Below are positions 62,683-64,000 of a DNA stretch of 64,000 bases, one piece after another; within the stretch, counting starts at the first letter, position 1, and the number at the start of each line of letters is the position of its first letter. The DNA is from Massilia antarctica (GTDB taxonomy: Bacteria > Pseudomonadota > Gammaproteobacteria > Burkholderiales > Burkholderiaceae_D), in contig NZ_CP065053.1 in assembly GCF_015689335.1 (NCBI RefSeq), positions 3,038,001 to 3,102,000 on the forward strand, read 5' to 3'. The notes beneath the pieces are model-generated. The model was not told where the DNA came from. It searched no databases and saw nothing but the letters and a program-made list of their open reading frames with translations. Both the position numbers and the translations under genes were made by a program.

Positions 62683-63132
62683 ATGCATATTCAAACCGAA
62701 ACCCCGCGCCAGCCCGATATCATCGCCATGCTCGAACGGCTGGACGCGTATTGTGCCGATCTGTATCCCGCCGAGAGCAACCATTTGATGGAGGTCGACT
62801 CGCTGACCCAATCCGATGTGGTGTTCCTGGTCGCGCGCGACCCTGACGGCCGCGCACTCGGCTGCGGCGCCTATGTCGACCGTGGCGGCTACGGCGAAGT
62901 CAAACGCATGTATGTCGACCCGGCCTCGCGCGGCAAGGGCGTGGGCGGCAGGCTGCTGGCCGAGATCGCGCAGCGCGCCAGGGCAGCTGGCTTGCCGTCG
63001 CTGATGCTCGAAACCGGCATCAGCCAGCCCGAAGCCATCGGCTTGTATGAGCGCGACGGCTTTATCCGCTGCGCGCCGTTCGGCGACTATCAGCCCGATC
63101 CTCTGAGCCTGTTCATGGTCAAGCGCCTCTGA
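62683..63132 (+). CDS. GNAT family N-acetyltransferase
   Basis: A 149-residue acetyl-CoA-dependent acetyltransferase. The core shows YGEVKRMYVDPASRGKGVGGRLLAEI, in which R-G-K-G-V-G is the acetyl-CoA pyrophosphate loop (Q/R-x2-G-x-G/A), then MLETGISQPEAIGLYERDGFIR. The opening (LDAYCADLYPAESNHLMEVDSL) resembles PanZ/YhhY-like small-molecule acetyltransferases, but the substrate is unknown. Its stop overlaps the next start (TGATG). Confidence 0.87.
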   Translation: MHIQTETPRQPDIIAMLERLDAYCADLYPAESNHLMEVDSLTQSDVVFLVARDPDGRALGCGAYVDRGGYGEVKRMYVDPASRGKGVGGRLLAEIAQRARAAGLPSLMLETGISQPEAIGLYERDGFIRCAPFGDYQPDPLSLFMVKRL

Positions 63133-64000
63133 TGGCTGGCAAAGGCAACCTGCGCGCTATCTACGCGATGCTGATCGCGGTGGTCATGTTTTCGCTGATG
63201 GACACGGCGCTCAAGCTGCTGTCGGCGCATTATCCGGCGCTGCAGGTGGCTGCCATGCGCGGGCTGTCGTCGCTGCCGCTGGTGTTTGCCTATGTCGGCT
63301 GGCGCGGCGCGTTCGGCACGGCGCTGCAGGTGCGCTGGCCGATGCATCTGCTGCGCGCCGGCTTGAGCATCACGATGCTGGCCCTGTTTGCCTTCGGCCT
63401 GCGCAAGCTGTCGCTGGCCGAAGCGTATTCGATCTTCTTCATTGCCCCGGCCCTCATTACCGCGCTGTCGGTGGTGTTCCTGAAGGAGTCGGTCGACCTG
63501 GCGCGCTGGATCGCCATCGCAGTCGGCATGGGCGGGGTGCTGGTGGTGCTGCGCCCGAGCGGGACCGGCATGCTGACCCTGGGCGGGCTGGCGGTGCTGG
63601 GCGCGGCCACCTGCTACGCGGTGTCGGCGATTGCCTCGCGCCTCGTCGGGCGCACCGACCGCGCCGAGCACATGGTGTTGTGGCTGATGGTGTTCCTGGC
63701 CATCGGTGCGTCGGCCTTGGCCGCGCCCAACTGGGTGGCGCTGCGCGCCCAGGATTTCTGGCTGTTGTGCGGCCTGGCCCTGACGGGATTTTTGGGCCAG
63801 CTGGCGATCACCGAAGCGTTCAATTCGGGCGAGGCCTCGCGCGTGGCGCCGTTCGAGTATTCGGGGCTGGCCTGGGGCGTGGCGCTGGACTGGCTGCTGT
63901 GGCGTACCCTGCCCGACCGCTACACCCTGATCGGCGCGGCCATCATCATCGGCAGCGGCATCTATCTGGTGCGCCACGAGCGCGCGCATGCGCAGGCCGA
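63132..64000 (+). CDS. EamA/DMT family transporter, cut by the window end
   Basis: The first 289 residues of a drug/metabolite transporter with ten predicted helices. The two EamA halves are visible: MLIAVVMFSLMDTALKLLSAHYPALQVAAMR to VLKESVDLARWIAIAVGMGGVLVVLRP, and LAVLGAATCYAVSAIASRL to YTLIGAAIIIGSGIYLVRHERA. No stop is reached before 64000, but little sequence should be missing because the last helix is complete. ATG 63132 overlaps the acetyltransferase stop. Confidence 0.85.
   Translation, partial: MAGKGNLRAIYAMLIAVVMFSLMDTALKLLSAHYPALQVAAMRGLSSLPLVFAYVGWRGAFGTALQVRWPMHLLRAGLSITMLALFAFGLRKLSLAEAYSIFFIAPALITALSVVFLKESVDLARWIAIAVGMGGVLVVLRPSGTGMLTLGGLAVLGAATCYAVSAIASRLVGRTDRAEHMVLWLMVFLAIGASALAAPNWVALRAQDFWLLCGLALTGFLGQLAITEAFNSGEASRVAPFEYSGLAWGVALDWLLWRTLPDRYTLIGAAIIIGSGIYLVRHERAHAQA

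Overview
The window is high-GC chromosomal DNA from a betaproteobacterium. It most resembles the Oxalobacteraceae (Massilia/Duganella/Janthinobacterium type). The evidence is the coxB-coxA-ctaG-DUF2970-coxC order, SURF1/ctaA/ctaB/SCO downstream, PEP-CTERM proteins, and a complete dcw cluster ending in ftsQ-ftsA-ftsZ. Genus is an inference; no 16S gene or tRNA was found here.

Layout: (1) 119-9342, aa3-type cytochrome c oxidase structural genes and the assembly/heme A genes, split by a GC-rich inverted repeat pair and a reverse-strand twin-TM gene. (2) 9370-13171, an AI-2E-family permease, a pilin-like small gene, a CNNM/CorC-type membrane protein and an NhaR-like LysR regulator. (3) 13277-16337, a compact stress module DUF475(TerC-like)-TerD-AIM24-TerD. 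(4) 16500-21679, a giant exonuclease-RecQ-UvrD fusion whose frame is broken at a run of eight A. (5) 21682-25421, gamma-glutamyltransferase, a lipoprotein and two PEP-CTERM proteins. (6) 25666-31104, rpoH with a CIRCE operator on its promoter, then an Rpn-family nuclease gene, then ftsX-ftsE-ftsY; the Rpn gene interrupts the usual ftsYEX-rpoH neighbourhood. (7) 31248-39352, a MerR/B12-type light-sensor regulator divergent from an eight-gene operon (FAD oxidoreductase, DUF1365, cyclopropane-fatty-acid synthase-like methyltransferase, chalcone-isomerase-like protein, MFS, DUF3833, SDR, NTF2-like). (8) 39455-43734, an orphan small membrane protein, a ThDP enzyme, a decayed CNNM gene and a pectate lyase. 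(9) rnpB at 43903-44251. (10) 44793-61953, the dcw cell-wall/division cluster mraZ to ftsZ under an MraZ box with four 10-bp-spaced repeats. (11) 62118-64000, a peroxiredoxin, a GNAT acetyltransferase and a truncated EamA transporter.

The strongest leads are these. The putative photoreceptor-controlled lipid operon has two matching palindromes TTTGTC-N3-GACAAA bracketing its promoter. The exonuclease-RecQ-UvrD fusion has a possible frameshift or slippage site. The Rpn nuclease gene has a well-formed internal ribosome binding site that could make a C-terminal antitoxin-like fragment. rpoH carries a CIRCE element exactly over its sigma-70 promoter. Everything was read by eye; no database search was run.
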